Assembly: GCA_026314275.1 (NCBI GenBank)
Contig: CP111109.1
Span: 1,798,001-1,862,000, forward strand
Reading direction: 5' to 3'
DNA length: 64,000 bases
Source: JAGOEY01 sp017997515
Lineage (GTDB): Bacteria; Pseudomonadota; Gammaproteobacteria; Burkholderiales; Burkholderiaceae_C
Under the pieces are notes generated by a model. That model made no database searches and was not told where the DNA came from. It saw only the letters and a list, made by a program, of their open reading frames with translations. Positions 18,381-25,361 of the stretch are shown here, in pieces; positions within the stretch are counted from its first letter, which is position 1, and each line of letters begins with the position of its first letter. The translations under genes and the position numbers were made by a program.

Positions 18381-19319
18381 CTCGAAATCAATGCCTCTGC
18401 TGCGCGCCAGTACATTGATGCCGTTTCGGTGTTTGAAGCCCTGGAAGAAGCCCAGATAGAAGCCGCGCAGGTGCGCGGCGGCATGTACTGGCATGCCGGC
18501 CCGCCCACTGCGCCCGACGCCAGATACCTGGTGCGCACCACGCCGGCTGGCGCCGAAACCAGCCTGGGGGCGCGAAAGCCTGAAACCGAGGCCATCTACG
18601 CCCGGTTCACGCAGAGAAAACGCGAAAGCACCGAGCGCATCTCTGGCCTGCAAGCCGCGTTGCAGCAGCAGCAGCGGCTTAATCGCGCCCTGCGCGTCGG
18701 CCGGGTAGACCCATTGGTGGTCGCCTTGCTGGCCCGCTTGTCCAGCACCCAACTGAGCCCGCACTTTCGCGTGGTGGGCACACACGCTCTCTACGCCTAC
18801 GAGGCCACCGCTGGCGTGCGCCTGGACGCAGAAACCCTGGCGACACGCGACATCGACCTGCTGTGGGATACGCGCAAGCGCCTTGTCTTTGCCACACAAC
18901 TGGCCCGTGTGGACAGCTCGATGCTCGGCGTGCTGAAAAAGGTGGATCCCAGCTTTCGCATGCGCAACAGTCAAAAATACACCGCCGTCAACAAAGACGG
19001 TTTTGAAGTCGACATCATTCGCCGGGAGCAGACCGAAGGCGACCCGCACCCCATCAAGCTCAGCGCTGAAGACGACGATTTCTGGGTGGCCCAGGCGCGC
19101 CGCGCCAGCGTGCTGCTGGACTCGCCCGGGTTTTCTGCCGTGATCGTGGCAAGCAACGGCAGCATGGCGCGCATGCGCACTGTCCACCCCGCGACGTTCG
19201 TGGCCTTCAAACGCTGGATGGCCACCCAGACCGAACGCGAAGCCATCAAGCGCCGCCGCGATGCTCTGCAGGCGGAGGCGGTGCAGACGCTGCTGGAGAC
19301 CTACCTGCCGCATCTTTGA
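18378..19319 (+). CDS. GSU2403-family nucleotidyltransferase-fold protein
   Basis: 313-residue protein of the GSU2403 family (nucleotidyltransferase fold). The core reads HFRVVGTHALYAYEATAG followed by ATRDIDLLWD at about residues 131-160, the G-(T/S)...D-x-D pattern of minimal nucleotidyltransferases. A third acidic strand is FEVDIIRRE. A coiled region with QRKRESTERISGLQAALQQQQ precedes it. Related folds occur in AbiEii and MNT toxins and in antibiotic-modifying enzymes; the substrate is unknown. It sits alone among toxin-antitoxin modules without an obvious antitoxin partner. Confidence 0.82.
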   Translation: MLEINASAARQYIDAVSVFEALEEAQIEAAQVRGGMYWHAGPPTAPDARYLVRTTPAGAETSLGARKPETEAIYARFTQRKRESTERISGLQAALQQQQRLNRALRVGRVDPLVVALLARLSSTQLSPHFRVVGTHALYAYEATAGVRLDAETLATRDIDLLWDTRKRLVFATQLARVDSSMLGVLKKVDPSFRMRNSQKYTAVNKDGFEVDIIRREQTEGDPHPIKLSAEDDDFWVAQARRASVLLDSPGFSAVIVASNGSMARMRTVHPATFVAFKRWMATQTEREAIKRRRDALQAEAVQTLLETYLPHL

Positions 19320-19366
19320 GTGCGGCCGGGGATGGCCCTATGCGTAAAAAGTCCTGATGAGGGATA

Positions 19367-19463
19367 TGCCTCAGACACCTCTCACCGTTCGGCAAGCTCA
19401 CGGTGCACGGGCCCTTCGACAGGCTCAGGGCGAACGGGGTGTGGATAGCGTCCATCTGAGGCA
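19367..19463. repeat. Nested inverted repeat containing a REP-like sequence
   Basis: Inner arms CCGTTCG (19385) and CGAACGG (19431-19437) enclose CTTCGACAGGCTCAGGG, the widespread REP-type sequence found in many proteobacteria. Outer arms TGCCTCAGA (19367-19375) and TCTGAGGCA (19455-19463) are perfect inverted repeats. It would fold as a long hairpin in the gap between two convergent genes. Confidence 0.75.
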
Positions 19464-19508
19464 GGTAGATATTCAGGTAAAAAGTTCTTGTAACGCTTGA
19501 TGGATATA

Positions 19509-19531
19509 CGCAAGCAGCTATCAAATTTGAT
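19509..19531. repeat. Dispersed CGCAAGCAGCTATCAAATTTGAT repeat
   Basis: One of the clearest copies of a short motif (core GCAAGCAGCTATYAA) that recurs throughout the window, both between and inside genes. This copy ends in the small palindrome ATCAAATTTGAT. See the findings for other positions. Confidence 0.8.
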
Positions 19532-19536
19532 TTTTA

Positions 19537-19836
19537 TCAGGCATGTTTCACTTCGGCATGCAGCGATAAGCCGAGTGCCGACATGACTTTCAGGATGGTG
19601 GCAAAGCTGGGGTTGCCTTCGCCTGACAGGGCTTTGTAAAGGCTTTCGCGGCCCATCCCGGTGTCGCGGGCCAGTTGGGTCATGCCTTTGGCGCGGGCAA
19701 TGGTGCCCAGCGCCTTGGCAATGAAGGCGGCGTCGTCGCCCGCTTCGTCAAAACATGTTTGCAGGTAGAGCGCCATGTCCGCCTCGGTCTGGAGGTGTTC
19801 GGCGCTGTCCCATTTGTGCAGTGGGATGGTTTGCAT
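19537..19836 (-). CDS. Orphan addiction-module antidote protein (HigA-like HTH)
   Basis: 99-residue DNA-binding antitoxin. The N-terminus MQTIPLHKWDSAEHLQTEADMALYLQTCF and the HTH ARAKGMTQLARDTGMGRESLYKAL, then GNPSFATILKVMSALGLSLHAEV, are typical of the probable addiction-module antidote family whose partner is a RelE/HigB-like toxin. The ATG at 19836 fits the family start; a long upstream extension is spurious. No partner toxin gene is found on either side: the upstream flank is the 101-bp element copy 2. A promoter (TTGACA, then TACAAA) and an imperfect palindrome GTATAC-TTTG-GAATAC at 19847-19862 precede it. Confidence 0.88.
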   Translation of the reverse strand: MQTIPLHKWDSAEHLQTEADMALYLQTCFDEAGDDAAFIAKALGTIARAKGMTQLARDTGMGRESLYKALSGEGNPSFATILKVMSALGLSLHAEVKHA

Positions 19837-19955
19837 GGGGGCATTTGTATACTTTGGAATACGTTTTGTCAATTTTCGCGCCTGCGGTGATGCAGGTGGT
19901 TTGGCACGGTGTTTTGGGTAATGACGCAGTGCCCCATGCGCCAGTGCTGCGTGTG

Positions 19956-20056
19956 ATTCCATTTCTAAATCACCCGTGTCGTTGTTGCTTCGCCTTGCCG
20001 TGCTACAGCACTGTCTGCGGCTTCGCGCCTAGACACGAATGATTTAGAAATGGAAT
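19956..20056 (-). repeat. 101-bp palindromic-ended element, copy 2
   Basis: Same element as 14693-14793 in the opposite orientation, 99 of 101 bases identical (differences in the central CTA(C/G)AGC and near the right end). Ends are ATTCCATTTCTAAATCA and its complement. It lies 119 bp upstream of the orphan antitoxin start, where a partner toxin would be expected. Confidence 0.92.
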
Positions 20057-20169
20057 GAGCTTGGGAATCGCCACGGCCTGCGGTCTCGCGGCGGCGGCGG
20101 CGGCAGTTTGGGTGATCTGGGTTGTGCAAAATTTTGCATAAAACTGCCTTTGGTGCCCGCCAGATAAGC

Positions 20170-20191
20170 GTGCGAAGCTATCAAATTTGAT
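20170..20191. repeat. Dispersed AAGCTATCAAATTTGAT repeat copy
   Basis: GTGCGAAGCTATCAAATTTGAT, a variant of the 19509 copy with the same ATCAAATTTGAT palindrome, upstream of the ParD-like gene. Confidence 0.75.
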
Positions 20192-20263
20192 TGCTTGATT
20201 GAGCGTTTAGCCGCGAGGTGTGTGTCTTACAATGAAATTACACAGTAACTCTGGAGATGCGCA

Positions 20264-20551
20264 ATGGCTGATGCCTCTTTTACTTTTCGGGTGGACGAAA
20301 CCCTTAAGGCCGAATTTGCCGATGTGGCGCGCGAGCGGGATCGTACGGCGGCCCAACTCATCCGAGATTTCATGCGCAGCGTGGTGGACCGTCGGCCAGT
20401 GGCTGATGACTATGACCTCTGGTTTCATGGCCAGGTGGCTGCTGGCCGTGCATCCGTCGCCGCTGGCCGGGTCATTCCCCATGAGGAAGTCGAAGCAGAG
20501 TTTGCCCACCGCCGCGCTGAGCTTGAGGCCAAACTGGCGCGGCAAGTGTGA
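20264..20551 (+). CDS. ParD/RelB-like ribbon-helix-helix antitoxin
   Basis: 95-residue antitoxin. The N-terminal strand-helix-helix SFTFRVDETLKAEFADVARERDRTAAQLIRDFMRSVV is a ribbon-helix-helix DNA-binding fold; the charged C-terminal half (HEEVEAEFAHRRAELEAKL) would wrap the toxin. GGAG lies 7 bases before the ATG. Its stop overlaps the toxin's GTG start as GTGA, so the pair is coupled, but the toxin frame is broken. Confidence 0.88.
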   Translation: MADASFTFRVDETLKAEFADVARERDRTAAQLIRDFMRSVVDRRPVADDYDLWFHGQVAAGRASVAAGRVIPHEEVEAEFAHRRAELEAKLARQV

Positions 20552-20825
20552 GCTTGGTTGGGGCTGTGGAGGCCGGCTCGCGTCACGATCGACGTGCCAT
20601 CTTTGACTACATCGAAACGCGCGACGTGCGAGCGGCGCTTGAGTTGGACAAGCTTTTTCCACGAAAGCCAACAAGCTGACCGCTGTCCCGCAGTTGGGCA
20701 AACCGGGCCGCGTGCCAGGCACCCGTGAGCTGGTTGCGCACAAGCGTTATGTGCTCGTCTACGAGGTTGCAGGCAATCAAATTCAAGTGCTGCGGGTGCT
20801 CCATACAGCGCGGAAATGGCCGTGA
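20548..20825 (+). pseudogene. RelE/ParE toxin with a single-base frameshift
   Basis: From the GTG at 20548 the frame gives SRHDRRAIFDYIETRDVRAALELDKLF and then stops at TGA 20677-20679. The other frame continues without interruption as KANKLTAVPQLGKPGRVPGTREL, then HKRYVLVYEV and LRVLHTARKWP to 20825, a perfect ParE C-terminus. Adding one base in the run CTTTTTCC at 20653-20660 would restore a 93-residue toxin. It is a recent loss, a slippage site or a sequencing error. Loss of the toxin with the antitoxin kept is a common fate. Confidence 0.88.
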
Positions 20826-20933
20826 GGCAGCACACGAGTTTTGGCGTCTGGCCGCTCACAGCCGGTGCGCTGGTGCTGCTCCCCTGGCGGGGCACAACTG
20901 GCCAAGGTGGGCATTTCAAGTTGTTTATTCTCG

Positions 20934-22412
20934 TTAGTAGGCCGCGGAGATAGCCTGCTGGGCCAGGTCCAGCAGCGGCTGGGAATGGCCTTTTGCGATG
21001 AATTGTTTGACGCGGTTGTTCGAGAGTTGCCCATCGTTCTGCACGGCAAAGCGCACCAGTAGCGCAAGGTCGTTGCCATTCATGTCGATGGCGTCGTTCA
21101 CCGCCTGGTAGACGCGGTCGAACCGGACCAGGAATTCGCTCTCACCGCGCAAGTCTTTGTCGAGGGCTTCCTGCGCCATTTGCAGGCCAAACTCCACGCA
21201 GGGTGTGGCGTCCCAGTAGCGGTAGATTTCGGGCGGGCCTTTGAACACCAGGTCGAAATCATTGCCGTCGATCCACATCACATCCCAAGTCTCGCGGGCA
21301 GGACTGGAGAAGCTCTGCAGTGCGGTCAGGTAGCGATTTTCGTGGCGTTTCATGGCGACAGAAACCGGCAGCACCATGCCGTTGGGCAGCATGCCACTTG
21401 CACAGACCACTTGGTGGAATAAAAACCGGGACAGGCGGCCGTTGCCGTCCATGAACGGGTGTGCGAAGACGAAGCAGAAGCTGACCAGGGAGCCGAGCAC
21501 GAGCGGGTCGATGCCGCTGGCAGGCGCGCTGTTGGCCATGGCCATGATCTCGTCCATGAGGGATGGCAAGGCACCCGGATCGGGTGGCAGGTAGGTGACG
21601 CCCAGCGCGCCTGGCAGTGGTCCGCGAAGCCAGTTTTGCCTAAGGCGGAACCCCGCCGCCTTTTCCAGGGGGTTGGTGACAGCGATGTTTTGCAAAGCGG
21701 CCAGGTACTCTTGCGTGATGGGCACCGTTTCGTGTGCGTGTGCCAGCAAGGCGGCGAAGGCCGCAGCCTTGTCCGCCGTCGGCATCTCGCGCTCGATCTC
21801 GTACGAGCCCTCTGTCTCGCTCAAGTAGGCCCAGCGCACTGCACGGTCAAGCACCGTCGGGTCCAGCGTGGCAACGAACTCTTTCGCAGCGTTGAGGATC
21901 TGGCGGTCGAGCAGCTCTTGCAGCAAGGGTGTGCGCCGCACGGTGGGGCAGAAGGTGGGCGACCCCATGCCGTTGAAATCGACACGCCATCGCTGGCTTC
22001 GCTGCGTTGGCCCCGTCACGTAAGTGCGGGGGTCAAAGAGGGGTGTGTAGCCGCCTTGTGCGGCAGGCAGATCTTCCAGTTTTTTGCCGTTGGCCAGCTC
22101 CCACAGGTAGCAGACCTGGCGCATGTAGGTGCTGCTGGGGCTCTGCAAAAAGGCCATGCCCACATCCGTGTGGCTGATTTTCTGCAACGCAAGCACCGTT
22201 GCCTGCATCTCCAGGCCCTCATGCTTGAGCGCAAACAGCAGATGCTCCAATGGGGCGTCTGTTGCCGGTGCAACCTGCGCAGGCACCTGCAGGTAGTTGG
22301 CCACGGAGGTAACCTTGGTCACGGGGAAGATGGCCGCAGGCCGAGAAAGAGGGAAGGCATTCGTCGCGAGGTGCTCCCTCAGAAATTCGTATCCAACCAG
22401 TGCTCCGGGCAT
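20934..22412 (-). CDS. Large Fic-family protein (class II, self-inhibited)
   Basis: 492-residue Fic/DOC protein. The catalytic loop reads HPFMDGNGRLSRFL at about residue 319, fully matching HxFx(D/E)GNGRxxR. An upstream helix GSYEIERE at about residue 208 fits the N-terminal (S/T)xxxE(G/N) inhibitory motif as S-YEI-E with Arg at the last position, so it should be self-regulated without a partner. The N-terminal 190 residues resemble the long Fic proteins with a Fic_N-like region, and the C-terminal 130 residues are helical and may recognise a target. Target unknown. It is convergent with the broken parDE pair. Confidence 0.92.
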   Translation of the reverse strand: MPGALVGYEFLREHLATNAFPLSRPAAIFPVTKVTSVANYLQVPAQVAPATDAPLEHLLFALKHEGLEMQATVLALQKISHTDVGMAFLQSPSSTYMRQVCYLWELANGKKLEDLPAAQGGYTPLFDPRTYVTGPTQRSQRWRVDFNGMGSPTFCPTVRRTPLLQELLDRQILNAAKEFVATLDPTVLDRAVRWAYLSETEGSYEIEREMPTADKAAAFAALLAHAHETVPITQEYLAALQNIAVTNPLEKAAGFRLRQNWLRGPLPGALGVTYLPPDPGALPSLMDEIMAMANSAPASGIDPLVLGSLVSFCFVFAHPFMDGNGRLSRFLFHQVVCASGMLPNGMVLPVSVAMKRHENRYLTALQSFSSPARETWDVMWIDGNDFDLVFKGPPEIYRYWDATPCVEFGLQMAQEALDKDLRGESEFLVRFDRVYQAVNDAIDMNGNDLALLVRFAVQNDGQLSNNRVKQFIAKGHSQPLLDLAQQAISAAY

Positions 22413-22548
22413 TTTTTTTACCCCATTCTTGGAAAATTTTAATTTTGAGGCATTTTCATCAAAAATTTATACAGTGGTGAAGATGTATGCGGGCGTTGGA
22501 TTGCCGTTAAAATTCAGGCGAAATATGCCTTCAGACCTCACTAGATAA

Positions 22549-22570
22549 GCGCAAGCAGCTATTAAAAATA
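22549..22570. repeat. Dispersed GCGCAAGCAGCTATTAAAAATA repeat copy
   Basis: Matches the core GCAAGCAGCTATTAA of the family described at 19509. It lies in the fic-mazE gap. Confidence 0.75.
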
Positions 22571-22721
22571 GAGCATTCAACTGAGGCAGCATTTCTCCAT
22601 GGCCGAGGCCGAACAGGTTTTTTTTAACGCACCTCTGCTGCTGCTGAACGATGCCGTGCACAGCCAGCAAGAACCTCGGCTCCACGCCTTGGGTCAAACC
22701 GACGAGAGTCGGGCGGTGTTG

Positions 22722-22760
22722 CATGTAACGTGGCTTCTTGCTAAAGTGCTACATGTAACG
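22722..22760 (+). promoter_or_regulatory. Two CATGTAACG direct repeats upstream of mazE
   Basis: CATGTAACG occurs at 22722-22730 and again at 22752-22760, 30 bp apart (three helical turns) and 18 bp before the mazE start. They are candidate operator half-sites for the MazE-like antitoxin or the MazEF complex. Confidence 0.5.
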
Positions 22761-22778
22761 ATCAAGAAGGAGGTTTTT

Positions 22779-23000
22779 ATGGCCATTCCTGTTGCTGCAC
22801 GGGTGCAAAAGCGGCGTTCTGCGCTCCGTATGGCGGGGCTTCGCCCCGTTCAAATTTGGGTGCCGGATACGCGCCAGCCAGGTTTTGCGCAAGAGTGTCT
22901 GCGCCAATCACAGATCGCTTCTCAAGCCGACACGGCCGATGCGGATATGCATCGCCTCATGGATGCCGCCTTGGCGGATGTGGACGGTTGGACGGATTGA
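22779..23000 (+). CDS. MazE-like antitoxin (DUF3018 family)
   Basis: 73-residue antitoxin of the type paired with MazF in proteobacteria: VQKRRSALRMAGLRPVQIWVPDTR is the family signature, with the acidic tail DTADADMHRLMDAALADVDGW likely wrapping the toxin. AAGGAGG 6 bases before the ATG at 22779 fixes the start over a 60-codon upstream extension. Its TGA overlaps the toxin ATG as TGATG. Confidence 0.9.
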   Translation: MAIPVAARVQKRRSALRMAGLRPVQIWVPDTRQPGFAQECLRQSQIASQADTADADMHRLMDAALADVDGWTD

Positions 23001-23323
23001 TGCGGGGCGACTTCGTGACGATCGCCATGCAAGGCGATTTTGGCAAACCACGGCCGGCCTTGGTGATCCAGTCCGACCAATTTAATGGGCACGCAACCGT
23101 GACGGTGCTGCCGGTCACGGGCACGTTGGTTGCCGCGCCGCTGCTGCGCGTCAACGTCCATCCAAGCTTGGCAAATGGGTTGCAAAAACCTTCCCAGGTG
23201 ATGGTGGACAAGGCCATGACCGTGAAGCGCGACAAGGTGGGGCTGGCCTTTGGGCGCATTGAAGCAGAGACGCTGGTGGAGGTTGAGCGTTGTTTGGCGG
23301 TGTTTTTGGGAGTTGTTAAATAA
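23000..23323 (+). CDS. MazF/PemK-family mRNA interferase toxin
   Basis: 107-residue endoribonuclease of the CcdB/PemK fold. It starts MRGDFVTIAMQGDFGKPRPALVIQSD, with the catalytic Arg in GKPRPALV, then VTVLPVT and PSQVMVDKAMTVKRDKVG, and ends GRIEAETLVEVERCLAVFLG, all typical of PemK/MazF. One-base overlap with the upstream antitoxin supports a working operon. Confidence 0.93.
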   Translation: MRGDFVTIAMQGDFGKPRPALVIQSDQFNGHATVTVLPVTGTLVAAPLLRVNVHPSLANGLQKPSQVMVDKAMTVKRDKVGLAFGRIEAETLVEVERCLAVFLGVVK

Positions 23324-23419
23324 AAAAAGTGCGCCCATTGGTACGTATGCGCCGAAGTACCCGCTTCGCGATGGCGATGAATAGGCATTTGGGCTATTTC
23401 CGCACCCCTCACTTCTCTT

Positions 23420-25003
23420 TTGTCTGATTTTCGCGCCGTGCTCTCGCATCTTCCCTGTCCCCCAAGCCGTCGCTGCCGCCTCTGGCAAGCAAGCGCCACC
23501 ACCTTGGTGCTGCTGCCTTGGCTGAATCCGTTCGCCCAGGGCCCCACGTCACCCGTGCTGCAGTGGCTGGTGACACTAACCGCCGTGGCGGGTTTGCTGT
23601 TGTTGGGGGCGGTTTGGCATGCAGCGGTGCCGCAGGCCAAAGCCCCGTGGGCGCACAGCATTGCCTGGGGCTGGCTGCTGGCGGGGCTGCTCAGCAGCCT
23701 GATCGGGCTGGTGCAGTACCTAGGGGCCAGCGCGGCCTGGGCACCGTGGGTCAACGTCAACGAAGTGGGAAAAGCGTTTGCCAACCTGCGCCAGCCCAAC
23801 CAGTTCGCCACACTGACCAACATGGCGCTGGCGGCTTTGTGCTGGGTGGTGGTGCAGGCGAAGCCGGGTGTAGCGGCAGGCGGGTGGGCGCTGCGGTGGT
23901 GGCCAGCCGTTGCTGCGCTGGTGTTGGCGGCGGGGAATGCGGCGTCTTCGTCGCGCACGGGTTTTCTGCAGTTGCTGCTGGTGTTGGCGCTGGGCTGGCT
24001 GTGGGGCGGCTGGCGCAGCGTGGCGGTGCGGCGGGTGCTGTTGGCCGCTGCCATGGGGTATGCCGTGGCGTTGTTGGTGCTGCCGCTGCTGATTGGGCTG
24101 GGGCCGTTGGCGCTGGGGGCGCTGGGGCGGTTTCAGGACGACGCGCAGCCGTGCACCAGCCGGCTGGTGCTGTGGCGCAATGTGCTGGATCTGATCGCCC
24201 AGCGGCCCTGGCTGGGCTGGGGTTGGGGTGGGCTGGACTATGCCCACTACACCACGCTCTACCCCGGTGGCCCGGACGACCGTTTTTGCGCGATTCTGGA
24301 CAACGCCCACAACCTGCCGCTGCAGCTGGCGGTGGAGCTGGGCCTGCCCGCTGCGCTGCTGCTGTGTGGCGCAGCCCTGTGGTGGGTGCTGCGGCAACAA
24401 CCATGGCGTGAGCCGGATGCCACGCGCCAGCTGGGCTGGGCGGTGCTGGCACTCATCGGTTTACACAGCCTGCTGGAGTACCCGCTGTGGTACGGGCCGT
24501 TTCTGATGGCGGTGGGTTTGTGCTGCGTGCTGTTGTGGCGCGGTGAGTCCGTCACCCGCCCCGCTGCGGCGCGCTGGACGGCCGCCGGGCTGGCCGCGTG
24601 GGGCCTGGTGGTGGCTGCCGCCACGGCGTATGCCGCGTGGGACTACCACCGCATCAGCCAGCTCTACCTGGCCCCTGAGGCGCGCGACGCGGACTACCGG
24701 CACGACACGGCCACCAAAGTGGGCGGTACCTGGCTGTTCCGCGACCAGGTGCGGTTTGCCTATGTCACCACCGTGCCGGTGACACGCGCCAACGCCGCAG
24801 CGGTGTTCCCCATGGCCGAGGACTTGTTGCATTTCTCGCCCGAACCCCGGGTGATCGAGCCGCTGATTGAAAGCGCCAGCCTGCTGGGCGAGGACGGTGT
24901 GGCCGCCGCCCACATCCGCCGCTACCGTGCGGCGTTTCCGCAGGAGTTTGCGGCCTGGAGTGCGCTGAACAAGCTGTATGCGGACACGCTGGCAGCGCCG
25001 TAG
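23420..25003 (+). CDS. PglL-type O-oligosaccharyltransferase (Wzy_C)
   Basis: Polytopic membrane protein of about 527 residues that would transfer glycans from undecaprenyl carriers to proteins in the periplasm. PglL signatures are clear: LRQPNQFATL at about residue 123, SSRTGFLQ, RPWLGWGWGGLDYAHY, ILDNAHNLPLQLAVELGLPAALL and HSLLEYPLWYGPF. The C-terminal soluble tail (about 430-527) contains a helical repeat-like region. The TTG at 23420 opens the longest frame, but a GTG six codons in is possible. With the ligase at 16621 this is the second such enzyme near pilA; this one is closer to general PglL. Confidence 0.9.
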   Translation: MSDFRAVLSHLPCPPSRRCRLWQASATTLVLLPWLNPFAQGPTSPVLQWLVTLTAVAGLLLLGAVWHAAVPQAKAPWAHSIAWGWLLAGLLSSLIGLVQYLGASAAWAPWVNVNEVGKAFANLRQPNQFATLTNMALAALCWVVVQAKPGVAAGGWALRWWPAVAALVLAAGNAASSSRTGFLQLLLVLALGWLWGGWRSVAVRRVLLAAAMGYAVALLVLPLLIGLGPLALGALGRFQDDAQPCTSRLVLWRNVLDLIAQRPWLGWGWGGLDYAHYTTLYPGGPDDRFCAILDNAHNLPLQLAVELGLPAALLLCGAALWWVLRQQPWREPDATRQLGWAVLALIGLHSLLEYPLWYGPFLMAVGLCCVLLWRGESVTRPAAARWTAAGLAAWGLVVAAATAYAAWDYHRISQLYLAPEARDADYRHDTATKVGGTWLFRDQVRFAYVTTVPVTRANAAAVFPMAEDLLHFSPEPRVIEPLIESASLLGEDGVAAAHIRRYRAAFPQEFAAWSALNKLYADTLAAP

Positions 25004-25039
25004 TGCCTGATGGGATAGCGCATACATTTTGGCAATTTA

Positions 25040-25054
25040 TAACCAAATAGGTTA
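25040..25054 (+). promoter_or_regulatory. MqsA operator palindrome
   Basis: TAACC-AAATA-GGTTA is a perfect 5-bp inverted repeat and matches the known MqsA site AACCT-N(2-4)-AGGTT except for one base. It lies 30 bp upstream of the mqsR homologous frame and probably overlaps its promoter. Confidence 0.8.
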
Positions 25055-25112
25055 AAGTCTGTGGGTGTAAAAACCAAACCCGCATTGCAAACTGTCTGTT
25101 GTTAAAGCCTTC

Positions 25113-25361
25113 GTGGTGGCTGGCAAAGTCCGCGCGACCCATTCAGCGCGGCTCGGTGCCACCGCGTTGGGGCTGGAGCTCTGCGACATGCTGGACGTGG
25201 TGTTGGCCCTCACGGCGACAGACTTTTACAAGAGCATGACCACCCATGCCGACCACACGGTATGGCAGGACGTGTACCGCCCCAACACGCAGGCGGGCGA
25301 CGTGTACCTGAAACTGACGGTCATTGATGACGTGCTGATCGTGTCCTTCAAGGAGCTATGA
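25113..25361 (+). CDS. mqsR: MqsR-type mRNA interferase toxin, start region damaged
   Basis: GCU-specific endoribonuclease family. From the GTG at 25113 the 82 residues cover most of MqsR (AGKVRATHSA, LALTATDFYKSMTTHADHTVWQDVYRP, GDVYLKLTVIDDVLIVSFKEL). The homologous frame begins earlier at 25071 (KPNPHCKLSVVKAFV), but codon 25068-25070 is TAA directly after a GTG, so the expected start GTG-GAA-AAA reads GTG-TAA-AAA. The toxin is therefore either translated as a shorter form from 25113 or is disabled. Antitoxin mqsA overlaps its end by 4 bp. Confidence 0.75.
   Translation: MVAGKVRATHSARLGATALGLELCDMLDVVLALTATDFYKSMTTHADHTVWQDVYRPNTQAGDVYLKLTVIDDVLIVSFKEL

Larger units (their letters stand above)
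22413..22778. other. Intergenic region between the second Fic gene and mazEF
   Basis: About 365 bp, A/T-rich near the Fic start (probable fic promoter), with a dispersed-repeat copy at 22549-22570, a short TGCCTTCAG...CTGAGGCA inverted pair around it and two CATGTAACG direct repeats before mazE. No supported gene; the minus-strand ORF across it is partly made of the repeat. Confidence 0.55.

Noticed and set aside
20640..20680. Programmed frameshift in the ParE toxin
   Set aside because: A T5 run alone, without a downstream pseudoknot or Shine-Dalgarno stimulator, is weak evidence; a simple mutation is more likely.
22467..22724. 85-residue minus-strand ORF upstream of the second Fic gene
   Set aside because: Part of it is the dispersed repeat (IAACA) and there is no ribosome site or known homologue pattern.
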